Shown: positions 16,722-25,871, counted from the first letter of the stretch. The stretch: DNA of 44,293 nt from an uncultured Flavobacteriaceae bacterium (GCA_938020445.1 CALIIC010000041.1:1-44293), one strand, 5' to 3'. Made by a program: numbers and translations. Notes: generated by a model from the letters alone, not told the origin.

Positions 16722-16801
16722 TACTAATCTTGCTAGTAAGCCACTATTATTAGTTAAATTGAACTTAGTGTCCGTTGAACAGCAAATAATTCTCGTTTAA
16801 G

Positions 16802-16816
16802 AGTGTTTTTAACACT
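16802..16816. promoter_or_regulatory. 15-base inverted repeat in the divergent intergenic region
   Basis: agtgtt, ttt, aacact form a perfect 6-base-arm inverted repeat close to the middle of the region between the fibre cassettes and the CarboxypepD_reg-like genes. It is placed where a regulator could control both directions. The sequence alone does not prove binding. Confidence 0.3.
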
Positions 16817-16934
16817 TTGCACAGCTACACTTGATTTTTGGTCCATAAAAGTTGGTCTGACCTTAGGAACAAATTAACAAAAGTTTAGTGATGCGAGTTT
16901 TTTTATCCACCCAACTTATATTTTCTTTATCCAT

Positions 16935-17699
16935 ATGAAAACAACTACCGCACGAATTACCCTATTTGTTCTACTTCTTTTTTTCGGCGTCTCCAGCATT
17001 TTCGCGCAGGAAGATGACCGTGTATTGCTCAGAGGGCAGGTACTGTATCGCAATGTAAATGTTCCCAATGAGAATGTAATTAATATAACTACGGAAAATG
17101 GTACGATCACGGATGATAATGGGCGATTTGCAATTCGGGTAAAAGCAGGAGATGATTTGGCGTTCACGGCCGTGAATTTTCAGTTGATGGTGGTAAAAAT
17201 TACCGAAGAAATCCTAAAAAACAATCGATTAGTGGTCGAAGTGAATGAAAAGGTGACCGAATTGGAAGAGGTGGTGGTCACCCCAGAGGATCAAGAACGT
17301 TTTGTGGAAGTAAAAAGCTCCGAATTTAAAAAGTACGAGTATGAGATTGATCGTTCTTCGGAGGTCGATAATATTGCAATGTCACAAAGTGAACGGGGCA
17401 TGACCGACGGAATTAATTTCGTCAATATTTTCAAGGCGCTTTTAAAGGCAGGGCGCAAAAAGGCAGTAGATGACGGACCAAGTTTAAAGCCTAGTGAAGT
17501 ATTACGCCAGGTATACGACGATGAATTTTTTGTAGTGGATCTAAAACTTCCGCAGGAACAGATCAACGGTTTTTTGTTTTATGTTGATGACAAAATGCCG
17601 GCAAATACTTTACTCAAGAAAAGTAATGAATTTGAATTGATCGATTTCTTGGTAACCCATAGTAAAACCTATTTGGAGGGACTGGATGGGGAAGAGTAA
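16935..17699 (+). CDS. CarboxypepD_reg-like domain protein, first of a pair
   Basis: A 254-residue exported protein. The signal peptide ends at about residue 25 (FAQ). It is followed by a carboxypeptidase-regulatory-like beta-sandwich: LLRGQVLYRNVNVPNENVIN, then NGTITDDNGRFAIRVKAGD, then a VTELEEVVVTP segment that resembles the start of TonB-dependent receptor plug regions. No barrel follows. The C-terminal part, about residues 130-254, is unknown but matches the next gene in ending with a VVDLKLPQEQINGFLFYVDD motif. It probably lies in the periplasm or at the outer membrane. It overlaps the downstream paralogue by 14 bases, a sign of translational coupling. Confidence 0.85.
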   Translation: MKTTTARITLFVLLLFFGVSSIFAQEDDRVLLRGQVLYRNVNVPNENVINITTENGTITDDNGRFAIRVKAGDDLAFTAVNFQLMVVKITEEILKNNRLVVEVNEKVTELEEVVVTPEDQERFVEVKSSEFKKYEYEIDRSSEVDNIAMSQSERGMTDGINFVNIFKALLKAGRKKAVDDGPSLKPSEVLRQVYDDEFFVVDLKLPQEQINGFLFYVDDKMPANTLLKKSNEFELIDFLVTHSKTYLEGLDGEE

Positions 17700-18459
17700 C
17701 CTATTTCTGGTTTGTTTACTTTTCATGGGGTATGGGGTTTTCTCACAAACACTCGGATCTCAGGAATTAAACGGAAAGGTATATAGCAACGATGGCGATG
17801 TTGCGGCTACCCATGTATTGAATATTACTTCCCAACGAGCTGCCATTACCGATATCGACGGTTTTTTTACCATTACAGCGCAGTTGAACGACACCATTGT
17901 CTTTTCTGCCGTGCAATACAAAAAAAAACAATTGGTCGTGAGCCTAGAGATGCTTAAAAGCAAGTTTCTCATGGTACCTTTGGAAGAAGCGCTTACCCAA
18001 TTAGATGAGGTAATTGTGATGCCCTATAACTTGAGTGGAGATATGACGATGGATGCCAAGCGATTGGAAATCGATCCGGTCGTTACCGCTTCTACGCTGA
18101 ATTTGCCTAACGCGTATCTAAAGCCTCCCGATCAGACACAGCGAATGTTGCTGACCGCTACCGATCCCAAAAGTCTTGATTTTATCTTCAACGCAATTTC
18201 CGGGCGAACAAAAAGATTGAAAAATCAAGTGAAGCAAGAAAAGACTTATGCACGTACTGAAAAGGTGCGGTCTTTTTATAAAGATTCTTTGATTGTCAGC
18301 GATTTAAAGATTCCACAGAATAAAATTGATGATTTCTTCTATTACTGCGAAGTGGATAGTGGCTTTCAAAAAGCAGTTTCAACCAAAGACCGCCTAAAGA
18401 TTTGGGATGTAATGCGTATTAAAAGTGTTGCATACAGAAGAAATAATGAACTTGATTAA
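17686..18459 (+). CDS. CarboxypepD_reg-like domain protein, second of a pair
   Basis: A 257-residue paralogue of the preceding gene. Signal peptide ending near FSQ; beta-sandwich with LNGKVYSNDGDVAATHVLN and ITDIDGFFTITAQLNDTIVF; then LTQLDEVIVMPYNLSG; C-terminal SDLKIPQNKIDDFFYYCEVD. Its ATG lies inside the last codons of the upstream gene, overlapping by 14 bases. Together with DUF6702 and the M1 peptidase that follow, this resembles a gene set I recall as common in flavobacteria. Role unknown; an envelope assembly or surface role is inferred only from location signals. Confidence 0.83.
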   Translation: MGKSNLFLVCLLFMGYGVFSQTLGSQELNGKVYSNDGDVAATHVLNITSQRAAITDIDGFFTITAQLNDTIVFSAVQYKKKQLVVSLEMLKSKFLMVPLEEALTQLDEVIVMPYNLSGDMTMDAKRLEIDPVVTASTLNLPNAYLKPPDQTQRMLLTATDPKSLDFIFNAISGRTKRLKNQVKQEKTYARTEKVRSFYKDSLIVSDLKIPQNKIDDFFYYCEVDSGFQKAVSTKDRLKIWDVMRIKSVAYRRNNELD

Positions 18460-18571
18460 GCTATTATGAATATGGCCTTTGACTTTTTGGTGTCAATTTA
18501 AAATGCATGTCTTTTATAAAAAGGTTTTTGGCACGCGATTTGTTTATTTTTAATGGAATAACTTGATAGCT

Positions 18572-19078
18572 ATGGTTGGTTTAAAAAAATACTTTCTGAT
18601 TTTATTGCTTCCTCTTTTAGGATTTGTTGCGGTTCATAAGTTTTACGTAAGTGTTACAAACATTGGCTATTCGGAAAAAGACCGTGCACTGCAGATCACC
18701 AGTCGAATTTTTATAGATGATTTGGAGGACCTGTTATTGGAACGTTATGAGATCCATGGCAGATTGGCGACCGAACTTGAATTGGAATCGGCAGACATGT
18801 ATATCCAAAAATATTTAAAGCAGAAAATTGCCTTTGAAATTAACGGAGAGGAAAGAAGTTTTGATTTTTTGGCGAAGAAGTATGACAATGACGTGGTGAT
18901 TTGTTATTTGGAAGTTCCCGATGTGGATTTAGAGGACACAAAATCAATTGAAATACGAAACGAATTGCTTACTGATGTCTATGATGAACAACAGAATGTG
19001 GTACACTTTAAAATCAATGGCAAGAAAAAAAGCTTTGTGCTCATTAAAGAGAATAATAAAGGAATGTTAAACTTCTAA
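18572..19078 (+). CDS. DUF6702 family exported protein
   Basis: A 168-residue protein with an N-terminal hydrophobic segment (YFLILLLPLLGFVAVHKFYVS). Phrases such as HKFYVSVTNIGYSEKDRALQ and ITSRIFIDDLEDLL are, from memory, typical of the DUF6702 family of Bacteroidota, for which no function is known. The ATG at 18572 is used rather than the TTG three codons upstream. It sits between the CarboxypepD_reg-like pair and the M1 peptidase, an arrangement I have seen in related genomes. Probably anchored or exported to the periplasm. Confidence 0.8.
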   Translation: MVGLKKYFLILLLPLLGFVAVHKFYVSVTNIGYSEKDRALQITSRIFIDDLEDLLLERYEIHGRLATELELESADMYIQKYLKQKIAFEINGEERSFDFLAKKYDNDVVICYLEVPDVDLEDTKSIEIRNELLTDVYDEQQNVVHFKINGKKKSFVLIKENNKGMLNF

Positions 19079-19135
19079 CATTTATTAACAAATTCTTAGA
19101 AAAACTTTACATTTCCGTGCTAATTAATTAAAACG

Positions 19136-21445
19136 ATGATGACTAAAATTAAGTATTACGTTGTGGCTTTGCTGTTTCTTTTTTCAGCTGTTACAATTGC
19201 CCAGGAAGGGGCACCGAAAGAAAAAGAGCCAGGGCATACGAATCAGAGTTTGTTCAAACAATTGAAAGAAGAGTTTTCTACCCCGAATACGTACCGTTCG
19301 GCATCGGGCGCTCCAGGACCTGATTACTATCAACAGCAAGCGAACTATGTGATGAACATAGAGCTCGATGACAAGAATCGCCGAATTTACGGTGATGAAA
19401 CGATTACCTATATTAATAATTCTCCAGATGATTTGGAGTATTTATGGGTGCAGTTGGATCAAAATATTCGCACCAAAGATTCAAAGGCGAAATTGAAAAA
19501 TGGTGAGGGTGTTCCGTTCGCCCAAGGAACGGGAAGTTTTGTTGGGAAATATATGGGCGAAGGGTTTGATGGAGGCTTCGTAATAGAACATGTAAAAGAT
19601 GCTGCTGGAAAAGCATTGCCGTACACCATCAATTTCACGATGATGCGCATCGATTTGCCAAAACCCTTGAAAAGTAAGGAAAGTGTTTCTTTTTCGATCA
19701 AATGGAATTTCAATATTCCGGATCATACGGTCAATCGTGCACGATCTGGTTACGAGGAATTTGAAGATGGGAATAGAGCTTATGTAATTGCACAGTTCTT
19801 TCCTAGAATGGCCGTTTACAGCGATGTAGAAGGATGGCAGAACCACCAATTTTGGGGCAATGGCGAATTCGCACTTACCTTCGGTGATTACGATGTGAAT
19901 ATCACCGTACCTGCGGATCATATTTTGGATGCTACCGGTACCTTGCAAAACCGGAAAGAAGTATTTTCCAAAACAATGCTCGCTAGGTATGCAAACGCAA
20001 AAAAATCCTATGATAAACCGGTTATTATCGTAAATCAAAAAGAGGCAGAAGAAGCTTCAAAAGGTTTTTCGGACAAGAAAAAAACGTGGAAGTTCAAAGC
20101 CAAGAATGTACGTGATTATGGTTTTGCTACATCTCGAAGGTTTATATGGGATATGCAAGCGGTAAAAGTAGGCAGTAAAGATGTGATGGCTGTTTCATTG
20201 TACCCAAAAGAAGGGAATCCGCTTTGGGAAGAATACTCAACGAAAGCGGTTGCTCATACCTTATTATCCTATTCTGCACATAGTTTTGATTATCCTTATC
20301 CAAAAGCGATTTCGGTACATGCTAAAAATCAGGGGATGGAATATCCTATGATTTGCTGGAATTACGGCCGACCAACGCCCGATGGAAAATACTCCGATCG
20401 TGTAAAATACGGCATGATCAGTGTCATCATTCATGAAGTGGGCCATAACTTCTTCCCAATGATCGTCAATTCAGATGAACGACAATGGGGTTGGATGGAT
20501 GAAGGCCTTGATACATTTATGCAGTATATGGCTGAGCAGGAGTTTGGGGAAAAATTTCCTGAAGCGGTTGCTCCCAACAAAAATTACCCATCGCGTAGAG
20601 GTGCTCCATCAAAGATAGTACCCTATATGTCTGGTGATCAAACCACGATTTCGCCGATTATGTCGAATCCGGAAAATGTATTCCAATTAGGGCCGAATGC
20701 CTATGGAAAACCGGCAACTGCCTTGAATATACTTCGGGAAACCGTTATGGGAAGGGAGCTGTTTGATCATGCTTTTAAGACCTATTCGAAAAGATGGATG
20801 TTCAAACACCCAACTCCGGAAGATTTCTTCAGAACTATGGAAGATGCATCGGCCGTTGATTTAGACTGGTATTGGAGAGGTTGGTTCTATACCACCGACT
20901 ACGTAGACATAGGTGTAAAAGGAATAAAAAAATACTATGTCTCCAATAAGCCTACCCAAAAGATGAAGGAGTATATGGCTGCTCGAAATATGAAAGAAGA
21001 AGACTTGCCACCTTTGGTGTATTTGGCCGAAGAGGGGAGTGAGGATTTTGATCCTTCCTTAAAGGGAAAAGCTCCCTCGGAAAGTTCTAAGAGTCTTAAG
21101 GAATTTATGATGGACAATATGACCGCTGCGGAGCGTTCAGCGGTGAAGGAACCCAAGTATTTCTATCAAATCACCTATGACAAACCAGGTGGAATACCCA
21201 TGCCGATCATCGTTGAATACACCTATGCTGATGGCAGCACTGAGAATATTACCTACCCTCCTGAGGTTTGGAGAAAGAACGGGAAGGAAATCAGCGTGGT
21301 CATTGCTTCCGAGACAGAATTGAAAGGCATTGTTGTAGATCCGAAGGCCGAAACTGCCGATATTGATACGACCAATAATAGCTGGCCCAAAAAAGAAGCT
21401 CCATCCGATTTTGACAAAATTAAAAAAACCATAAAAGGAAAATAA
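19136..21445 (+). CDS. M1 family metallopeptidase (exported aminopeptidase)
   Basis: A 769-residue zinc peptidase with a signal peptide ending at about residue 23 (TIAQ). The gluzincin site is HEVGHNFFP at residues 433-441, with the third zinc ligand in WMDEGLDT (Glu456). GMEYPM near 400 stands where canonical M1 enzymes have the GAMEN-type motif. The N-terminal beta domain, catalytic domain and Trp-rich region (DLDWYWRGWFYTTDYVDIGV) are complete. Members trim N-terminal residues of peptides, and exported forms may serve peptide nutrition. Two start codons are adjacent (19136 and 19139); the first is used. A strong terminator follows the stop. Confidence 0.92.
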   Translation: MMTKIKYYVVALLFLFSAVTIAQEGAPKEKEPGHTNQSLFKQLKEEFSTPNTYRSASGAPGPDYYQQQANYVMNIELDDKNRRIYGDETITYINNSPDDLEYLWVQLDQNIRTKDSKAKLKNGEGVPFAQGTGSFVGKYMGEGFDGGFVIEHVKDAAGKALPYTINFTMMRIDLPKPLKSKESVSFSIKWNFNIPDHTVNRARSGYEEFEDGNRAYVIAQFFPRMAVYSDVEGWQNHQFWGNGEFALTFGDYDVNITVPADHILDATGTLQNRKEVFSKTMLARYANAKKSYDKPVIIVNQKEAEEASKGFSDKKKTWKFKAKNVRDYGFATSRRFIWDMQAVKVGSKDVMAVSLYPKEGNPLWEEYSTKAVAHTLLSYSAHSFDYPYPKAISVHAKNQGMEYPMICWNYGRPTPDGKYSDRVKYGMISVIIHEVGHNFFPMIVNSDERQWGWMDEGLDTFMQYMAEQEFGEKFPEAVAPNKNYPSRRGAPSKIVPYMSGDQTTISPIMSNPENVFQLGPNAYGKPATALNILRETVMGRELFDHAFKTYSKRWMFKHPTPEDFFRTMEDASAVDLDWYWRGWFYTTDYVDIGVKGIKKYYVSNKPTQKMKEYMAARNMKEEDLPPLVYLAEEGSEDFDPSLKGKAPSESSKSLKEFMMDNMTAAERSAVKEPKYFYQITYDKPGGIPMPIIVEYTYADGSTENITYPPEVWRKNGKEISVVIASETELKGIVVDPKAETADIDTTNNSWPKKEAPSDFDKIKKTIKGK

Positions 21446-21463
21446 TCTTTTAGGAAAATCGTT

Positions 21464-21496
21464 AAAAAAAAGCCCTGTCATGTACGGGGCTTTTTT
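21464..21496 (+). terminator. Rho-independent terminator after the M1 peptidase gene
   Basis: agccctgt and acggggct pair with one T-G wobble around a catgt loop, followed by a run of six T (21491-21496) and preceded by an A-run. It closes the CarboxypepD_reg-DUF6702-M1 transcription unit. The tatA gene starts 20 bases after the T-run. Confidence 0.85.
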
Positions 21497-21516
21497 ATCT
21501 TGACTATATTTACAGT

Positions 21517-21855
21517 ATGTTTTCTACCTACTTTTTATTCATAAGCGGCGGTGAAATTTTCTTCATTATGTTCATCGTTGTCATGGTTTTTGGAGCGGAT
21601 AAAATCCCTGATATCGCAAGAGGTCTAGGGAAAGGCATGCGACAATTAAAAGATGCTACCGAGGATATCAAGCAAGAAATACAGAAAAGTGCCGATAAGC
21701 AAGGTATTGATACAAGTTTCGTTTCCGATATCAAAAAAGACATCGATGATGTAAAGAAAAACCTGGGTTCAGGGCTTGCAGATGATATCAAAAAAGAGAT
21801 CGACCCTATTAAAAAAGGGCTCGATGATGTAGGGGGAACCATCAAAAGAAGTTAA
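21517..21855 (+). CDS. tatA: Twin-arginine translocase subunit TatA/E
   Basis: A 112-residue protein of the TatA family, which forms the membrane channel component of the Tat pathway for folded proteins. A short N-terminal transmembrane helix (residues 10-25, GEIFFIMFIVVMVFGADKIPD) leads to an amphipathic segment (ARGLGKGMRQLKDATEDIKQEI) with the family's FGADKIPD and GKGMR motifs. The long charged tail to residue 112, rich in DDIKKEI-type repeats, is longer than in E. coli TatA. No tatC is in the window. A PAP2 phosphatase gene follows after 6 bases. Confidence 0.9.
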   Translation: MFSTYFLFISGGEIFFIMFIVVMVFGADKIPDIARGLGKGMRQLKDATEDIKQEIQKSADKQGIDTSFVSDIKKDIDDVKKNLGSGLADDIKKEIDPIKKGLDDVGGTIKRS

Positions 21856-21861
21856 ACGGTT

Positions 21862-22431
21862 ATGCTCGAAAAGCTGTTAGAGTGGGATCGGGATACCTTT
21901 TTATTTTTGAACGGTTTAGGGGTAGAGCAATACGATTCTTTTTGGTTTACCATGACAAAATTTCCTCCTTGGATACCGCTTTTCGCGCTCATTATTTTTT
22001 TAGTTTTTTGGAAACATCCGTTAAAGCAGGGCGCATTGGCGATGGCGATATATAGTTTGATGATTCTATCGGTATCGACCGCTATTTTTTATACGAAGCA
22101 GTGGGTAGGGCGATTGCGACCGAGCAGCGATCCCGAAATAAACCAACTCATGCGGTTGTTGCATACTCCAAGTGATTTTAGCTTCTTCTCGGGTCATGCG
22201 GCTTTTTCTTTTAGCGTTGCAATAATGGCTGTGCTATTATTAAGAAGCCGTTATAAATGGATCCTGGTGATTCTATTATGGCCCCTATTATTTTCCTACA
22301 GTCGTATCTATCTGGGAGTGCACTATCCGCTCGATATTCTAGTGGGCGCATTGGTCGGCAGCTCTTTTGCCTGGGTTTTTTATAAGGTACATAACAGATT
22401 GAATCCCGGCTATGAAAGGGAAGTGGCGTAA
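21862..22431 (+). CDS. PAP2 family membrane phosphatase
   Basis: A 189-residue polytopic membrane protein with the three PAP2 signature motifs: KQWVGRLRP (residues 79-87), SFFSGHA (108-113) and SRIYLGVHYPLD (147-158). This family removes phosphate from lipid phosphates or undecaprenyl diphosphate, facing the periplasm. The small size and spacing between motifs fit a bacterial undecaprenyl- or phosphatidylglycerol-phosphate phosphatase. It follows tatA by 6 bases and is probably co-transcribed. The exact substrate cannot be told. Confidence 0.9.
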   Translation: MLEKLLEWDRDTFLFLNGLGVEQYDSFWFTMTKFPPWIPLFALIIFLVFWKHPLKQGALAMAIYSLMILSVSTAIFYTKQWVGRLRPSSDPEINQLMRLLHTPSDFSFFSGHAAFSFSVAIMAVLLLRSRYKWILVILLWPLLFSYSRIYLGVHYPLDILVGALVGSSFAWVFYKVHNRLNPGYEREVA

Positions 22432-22459
22432 AAACAAACGGGGGATGCTTACCATACCA

Positions 22460-23101
22460 CTATCGTACACGGCTAAGGGTGAGGCCATCTCTAATAGGCA
22501 ATAGTACTGTCTCGACTCCTGTATGTTCCTTCAGCATTTGATTGTAGTCTAAAAGGGCTTTGGTCGCTTTGTCTTTTGGGTCTAGTGGTTCCACTACCTT
22601 GCCGGTCCACAGAACGTTGTCCGACAGGATAACACCCCCTGGACGCATTTTTTGCAACACCGCTTCGAAATATTGCGTGTATTCTTTCTTTTCGGCATCA
22701 ATAAATACCATGTCGAATGGAAGGTCTAGCTGCGGTATTATTTCGAGGGCATTTCCCAGGTGTTGCTTGATTTGATCTCCAAAACCACTTTTGTCAAAAT
22801 ACCGACGTTGGATTCCGAGCAGTTCCTCATTCACATCTATGGTATGCAATTGCCCGTCTTTTTGGATGCCTTCTGCTAAACACAAGGCGGAATAGCCCGT
22901 ATAGGTACCGATTTCGAGAATATTTTTTGGATTGATGATTTTTGATAACATGCTCAATACCCTTCCCTGAAAATGGCCGGTAAGCATCCGTGGCCGGAGT
23001 ACTTTTAGATGGGTCTCCCTGGTAAGTTCTTGTAGTAAGGTCGGTTCATCTTCCGAGCTATTGGCGATGTAGGATTCCAACAAGGGCGATAGAAAGTGCA
23101 T
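22460..23101 (-). CDS. O-methyltransferase, class I SAM-dependent (COMT-like)
   Basis: A 213-residue cytosolic enzyme. SAM motif I appears as ILEIGTYTGYSALCLAEGI (residues 61 onward), followed by the acidic HTIDVNEELLGIQRRYF motif and the metal-site FIDAEKKEYTQYF, then GGVILSDNVLWTGKVVEP. This is the small bacterial COMT-like group, which methylates hydroxyl groups of catechol-type compounds and perhaps tRNA hydroxyuridine; substrate unknown. A TAnnTTTG match lies 14 bases before the ATG. It is convergent with the PAP2 gene and divergent from the GNAT gene. Confidence 0.9.
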   Translation of the reverse strand: MHFLSPLLESYIANSSEDEPTLLQELTRETHLKVLRPRMLTGHFQGRVLSMLSKIINPKNILEIGTYTGYSALCLAEGIQKDGQLHTIDVNEELLGIQRRYFDKSGFGDQIKQHLGNALEIIPQLDLPFDMVFIDAEKKEYTQYFEAVLQKMRPGGVILSDNVLWTGKVVEPLDPKDKATKALLDYNQMLKEHTGVETVLLPIRDGLTLSRVR

Positions 23102-23114
23102 GCTGATTTTTTGA

Positions 23115-23122
23115 CAAAAATA
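23115..23122 (-). promoter_or_regulatory. Possible -7 element for the O-methyltransferase gene
   Basis: TATTTTTG on the minus strand (23122 to 23115) fits TAnnTTTG and lies 14 bases before the ATG at 23101. No matching -33 TTG was found. Confidence 0.35.
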
Positions 23123-23164
23123 GCCATTAAATTTGCTACCTTGAAAGCCGTAATACGATTGAAA

Positions 23165-23629
23165 ATGAAGAACGCTATCAAGATTCGAAAAGCAACGGTC
23201 AATGACCTTTCTACCTTGCTAAAATTTGAGCAAGAAATTGTGCGTGCCGAACGCCCTTTTGACCCTACGATCCGCGCAGGCTCAGTAAACTATTATGATT
23301 TAAAGGAACTGATAACCTCAGAGCGTGCAGCGGTCATAGTAGCTGAAATAAACGGAAAGTTGATCGCTTCCGGTTCCGCAGTTGTCAAGAGCGCAAAAGC
23401 GTATTTGGACCACGAATTGTACGCGTATTTAGGCTTTATGTATACAGATCCCGATTTTAGAGGAAAAGGTTTGAACAAACAAATTATTCAGGAATTACGG
23501 CAATGGGCGGCAAAAGAAGGTTTGTCTGAAATTCGACTAACGGTTTATGAGGAAAATATCGGCGCAATTCGCGCCTATGAGAAGAATGGGTTTAAAAAAC
23601 ACCTCGTAGAAATGCGCCTGCCATTTTAA
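23165..23629 (+). CDS. GNAT family N-acetyltransferase
   Basis: A 154-residue acetyl-CoA-dependent acyltransferase. The GNAT acetyl-CoA loop is visible as FMYTDPDFRGKGLNKQIIQE, and the C-terminal part contains LTVYEENIGAIRAYEKNGF, a characteristic motif B. The start at 23165 (MKNAIKIRK) is chosen over an in-frame ATG at 23096, which overlaps the divergent O-methyltransferase start and adds 23 residues without GNAT likeness. The acceptor, a small amine or protein, is unknown. Kynureninase follows after about 47 bases. Confidence 0.88.
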   Translation: MKNAIKIRKATVNDLSTLLKFEQEIVRAERPFDPTIRAGSVNYYDLKELITSERAAVIVAEINGKLIASGSAVVKSAKAYLDHELYAYLGFMYTDPDFRGKGLNKQIIQELRQWAAKEGLSEIRLTVYEENIGAIRAYEKNGFKKHLVEMRLPF

Positions 23630-23654
23630 TGAATATGTTTCGCATTTGAAGTCG

Positions 23655-23662
23655 TATTTTTG
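23655..23662 (+). promoter_or_regulatory. Possible -7 element for kynU
   Basis: TATTTTTG matches TAnnTTTG and ends 14 bases before the kynU ATG at 23677. No -33 TTG was found at the usual distance. Confidence 0.35.
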
Positions 23663-23676
23663 AACAAAACCTTGGA

Positions 23677-24948
23677 ATGCAATTTCAAAATACGTTAGCA
23701 TTTGCACAATCATTGGATCGTGAAGATCCTTTGGCGAAGTACCGGGACGCTTTTTATTTTCCAAAAGTCAACGGAAAAGAAGTAATTTATTTTACAGGTA
23801 ATTCATTGGGGCTACAGCCAAAACGGAGTGCTAACTTTGTTGATGAAGTGATGAAAGACTGGAAAGAATTGGCGGTCGAAGGTCATTTTTACGCTGAAAA
23901 ACCTTGGTGGGATTACCATGAACGACTAGCGGCCCCTCTGGCAAAAGTAGTCGGCGCCAAGACCGAGGAGGTTTCGGTAATGAACACCCTTACGGTGAAC
24001 CTGCATTTGTTGCTGGTCTCGTTTTACCGCCCCACTAAAAAAAGATATAAGATTCTTTGTGAGGAAAAAGCCTTTCCTTCTGACCAATATATGTTTCAGA
24101 GCCAAGTAAAGGTACACGGGCTTGACCCTTCGACAACCATTGTAGAAGTCAAGAAAAGAGAAGGCGAACACCACTGGCGTACAGAGGATGTCCTCGCAAA
24201 AATAGATGAGATAGGCGACGAACTGGCCCTTGTTTTAATTGGTGGTGTAAACTACTATAACGGGCAGGTGTTCGATATGGAAACGATTACGAAGGCAGGA
24301 AAGGAAGCAGGCGCCTATGTCGGGTGGGATTTGGCACACGGAGCCGGCAATATTGAACTGAAATTAAATGCGTGGGGTGTGGATTTTGCCGCGTGGTGTA
24401 GTTATAAATATATGAATAGTGGCCCTGGAAATGCTTCAGGAATTTATGTCAATGAACAATACCTAGACCGCAATGACATACCACGTTTCGAAGGATGGTG
24501 GGGTACTAAAAAAGAAACCCGTTTTCTGATGAAGCCCGAGTTTGAACCGATGGAGAATGCCGATGCATGGCAAATAAGCAATGCGTCCATACTCTCTGTG
24601 GCGCCCTATTTGGCTTCCCTTGAGTTGTTTGAAGAGGTAGGCATGACCGCCCTGATAGAAAAACGGAATCGCATCGTATCCTACTTGGAATTTGTTCTAG
24701 GCGAAATTGATAAGGAAGTTGAAAGTACCTTTGAAATTATCACCCCAAAAGATCGTGGTTGCCAACTGTCGGTTTTTTTACACGGTGAAGGAAGGCCCTT
24801 GTTCGATTATTTGATGAAGAATGGGGTGATTACCGATTGGCGCGAACCAAATGTTATCCGTTTGGCTCCCGCACCGTTCTACTGTTCCTATGAAGATATG
24901 TACCGTTTTGGTCAAATTTTAAAAAAGGGAATTCTTGGACATGATTAA
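23677..24948 (+). CDS. kynU: Kynureninase
   Basis: Pyridoxal-phosphate enzyme that splits kynurenine (giving anthranilate) or 3-hydroxykynurenine (giving 3-hydroxyanthranilate), each with alanine, in tryptophan breakdown or NAD synthesis. The product has 423 residues, in family range. Key motifs: TGNSLGLQPK (40-49), WDLAHGAGN with Asp218 and His221, the PLP Schiff-base Lys244 in CSYKYMNSGPG, and WWGTKKETRF further on. The C-terminal VIRLAPAPFYCSYEDMYRFG is typical. Together with kmo at 29923 it gives two steps of the kynurenine path from the same region, although other genes lie between them. It is convergent with the AraC gene. Confidence 0.95.
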   Translation: MQFQNTLAFAQSLDREDPLAKYRDAFYFPKVNGKEVIYFTGNSLGLQPKRSANFVDEVMKDWKELAVEGHFYAEKPWWDYHERLAAPLAKVVGAKTEEVSVMNTLTVNLHLLLVSFYRPTKKRYKILCEEKAFPSDQYMFQSQVKVHGLDPSTTIVEVKKREGEHHWRTEDVLAKIDEIGDELALVLIGGVNYYNGQVFDMETITKAGKEAGAYVGWDLAHGAGNIELKLNAWGVDFAAWCSYKYMNSGPGNASGIYVNEQYLDRNDIPRFEGWWGTKKETRFLMKPEFEPMENADAWQISNASILSVAPYLASLELFEEVGMTALIEKRNRIVSYLEFVLGEIDKEVESTFEIITPKDRGCQLSVFLHGEGRPLFDYLMKNGVITDWREPNVIRLAPAPFYCSYEDMYRFGQILKKGILGHD

Positions 24949-24954
24949 CCGCTT

Positions 24955-25815
24955 TTAGAAGGGCTGTTCCTTTAAGGCCATATACGAGGAGGGGGTGCTT
25001 CCTTGATGTCTTTTAAATTGTTTGGTGAAGTAGGAAGGGTCGTTGTACCCACAAGAATACATGACTTCGGAAATCGAAAGTTTTCGTTGGTCCAATAGTT
25101 CTGCCGCCTTTCTAGTTCTGAAATCGTTCAGGAAGGAAATGAACGGCTGTCCGGTCATCTTTTTAAAAAACCGACAAAAAGAGTTGGTAGTAAGTCCCAA
25201 ACGGGAAGCGACTAACTGCGTTGTAATAAGTTCTGCATACCGATTGTTGACATATTGGAACACCATTTCTAGCCGATGTACATCAACAAGACTGTTCGCG
25301 TTTATGGCGACTTGTCCAAGCACCGTACGGTAGGCGGTCGTTGCGCTCAAGCGTTCTAAAATTCCCATAAAATCCAGTAATTGGCGTGCGGGGTTGCCCT
25401 GATCTATAATTTCAAAGTCATTGGATACCGCCTCTTTTATGTTTTGGTCAAAAATGATTCCTTTTTTAGATGCTAACATCAGCTTTTTTACTTTCGAGAA
25501 TTCAGGAAAAACGGATAGTTTCTCTTCTAAGAACTCTTTTCCGAATTGCACTACTACCTCTAAATTGTCCGTTTCATCTTTGTTGCCAAAATCCGAGTGG
25601 GGTATGTTAGGGCCGATCATTAGCAATACACCATCGTGGTAAGGAATCGTTTTGGAATCGATGCGCAAGTTTCCTGCACCATTTTTTACAAATACGATCT
25701 CGTATTCTGGATGAATATGCCAATTGGTAAGTTCGCAGCTGTGGGTATGATTAAAGGTCTGTATTTTTAGTGAAGTGCCTAAGGCCAGGTCTATATTTTC
25801 ATACATTGGTTTCAT
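24955..25815 (-). CDS. AraC family transcriptional regulator
   Basis: A 286-residue DNA-binding protein. The N-terminal part is a cupin-type sensing domain with HIHPEYEIVFVKNGAGN and IGPNIPHSDFGN. The C-terminal 95 residues are an AraC double helix-turn-helix with SRLGLTTNSFCRFFKKMTGQ and ISEVMYSCGYNDPSYFTKQF, ending in a GSTPSSY motif. The ligand is unknown. It is divergent from the MFS gene across a 188-base gap that contains two inverted repeats, which suggests that it controls that transporter; kynU lies convergent 6 bases away and could also be a target. Confidence 0.92.
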   Translation of the reverse strand: MKPMYENIDLALGTSLKIQTFNHTHSCELTNWHIHPEYEIVFVKNGAGNLRIDSKTIPYHDGVLLMIGPNIPHSDFGNKDETDNLEVVVQFGKEFLEEKLSVFPEFSKVKKLMLASKKGIIFDQNIKEAVSNDFEIIDQGNPARQLLDFMGILERLSATTAYRTVLGQVAINANSLVDVHRLEMVFQYVNNRYAELITTQLVASRLGLTTNSFCRFFKKMTGQPFISFLNDFRTRKAAELLDQRKLSISEVMYSCGYNDPSYFTKQFKRHQGSTPSSYMALKEQPF

Positions 25816-25871
25816 CTACGGCTCTTTAGGGTTCAACGGTTTTTATTAGCTTCTTATAGCTATTGGCTTAG

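Noticed and set aside
23096-23164. Longer N-terminus of the GNAT gene
   Set aside because: It overlaps the start of the divergent O-methyltransferase gene and adds residues without GNAT likeness; ATG 23165 is better.
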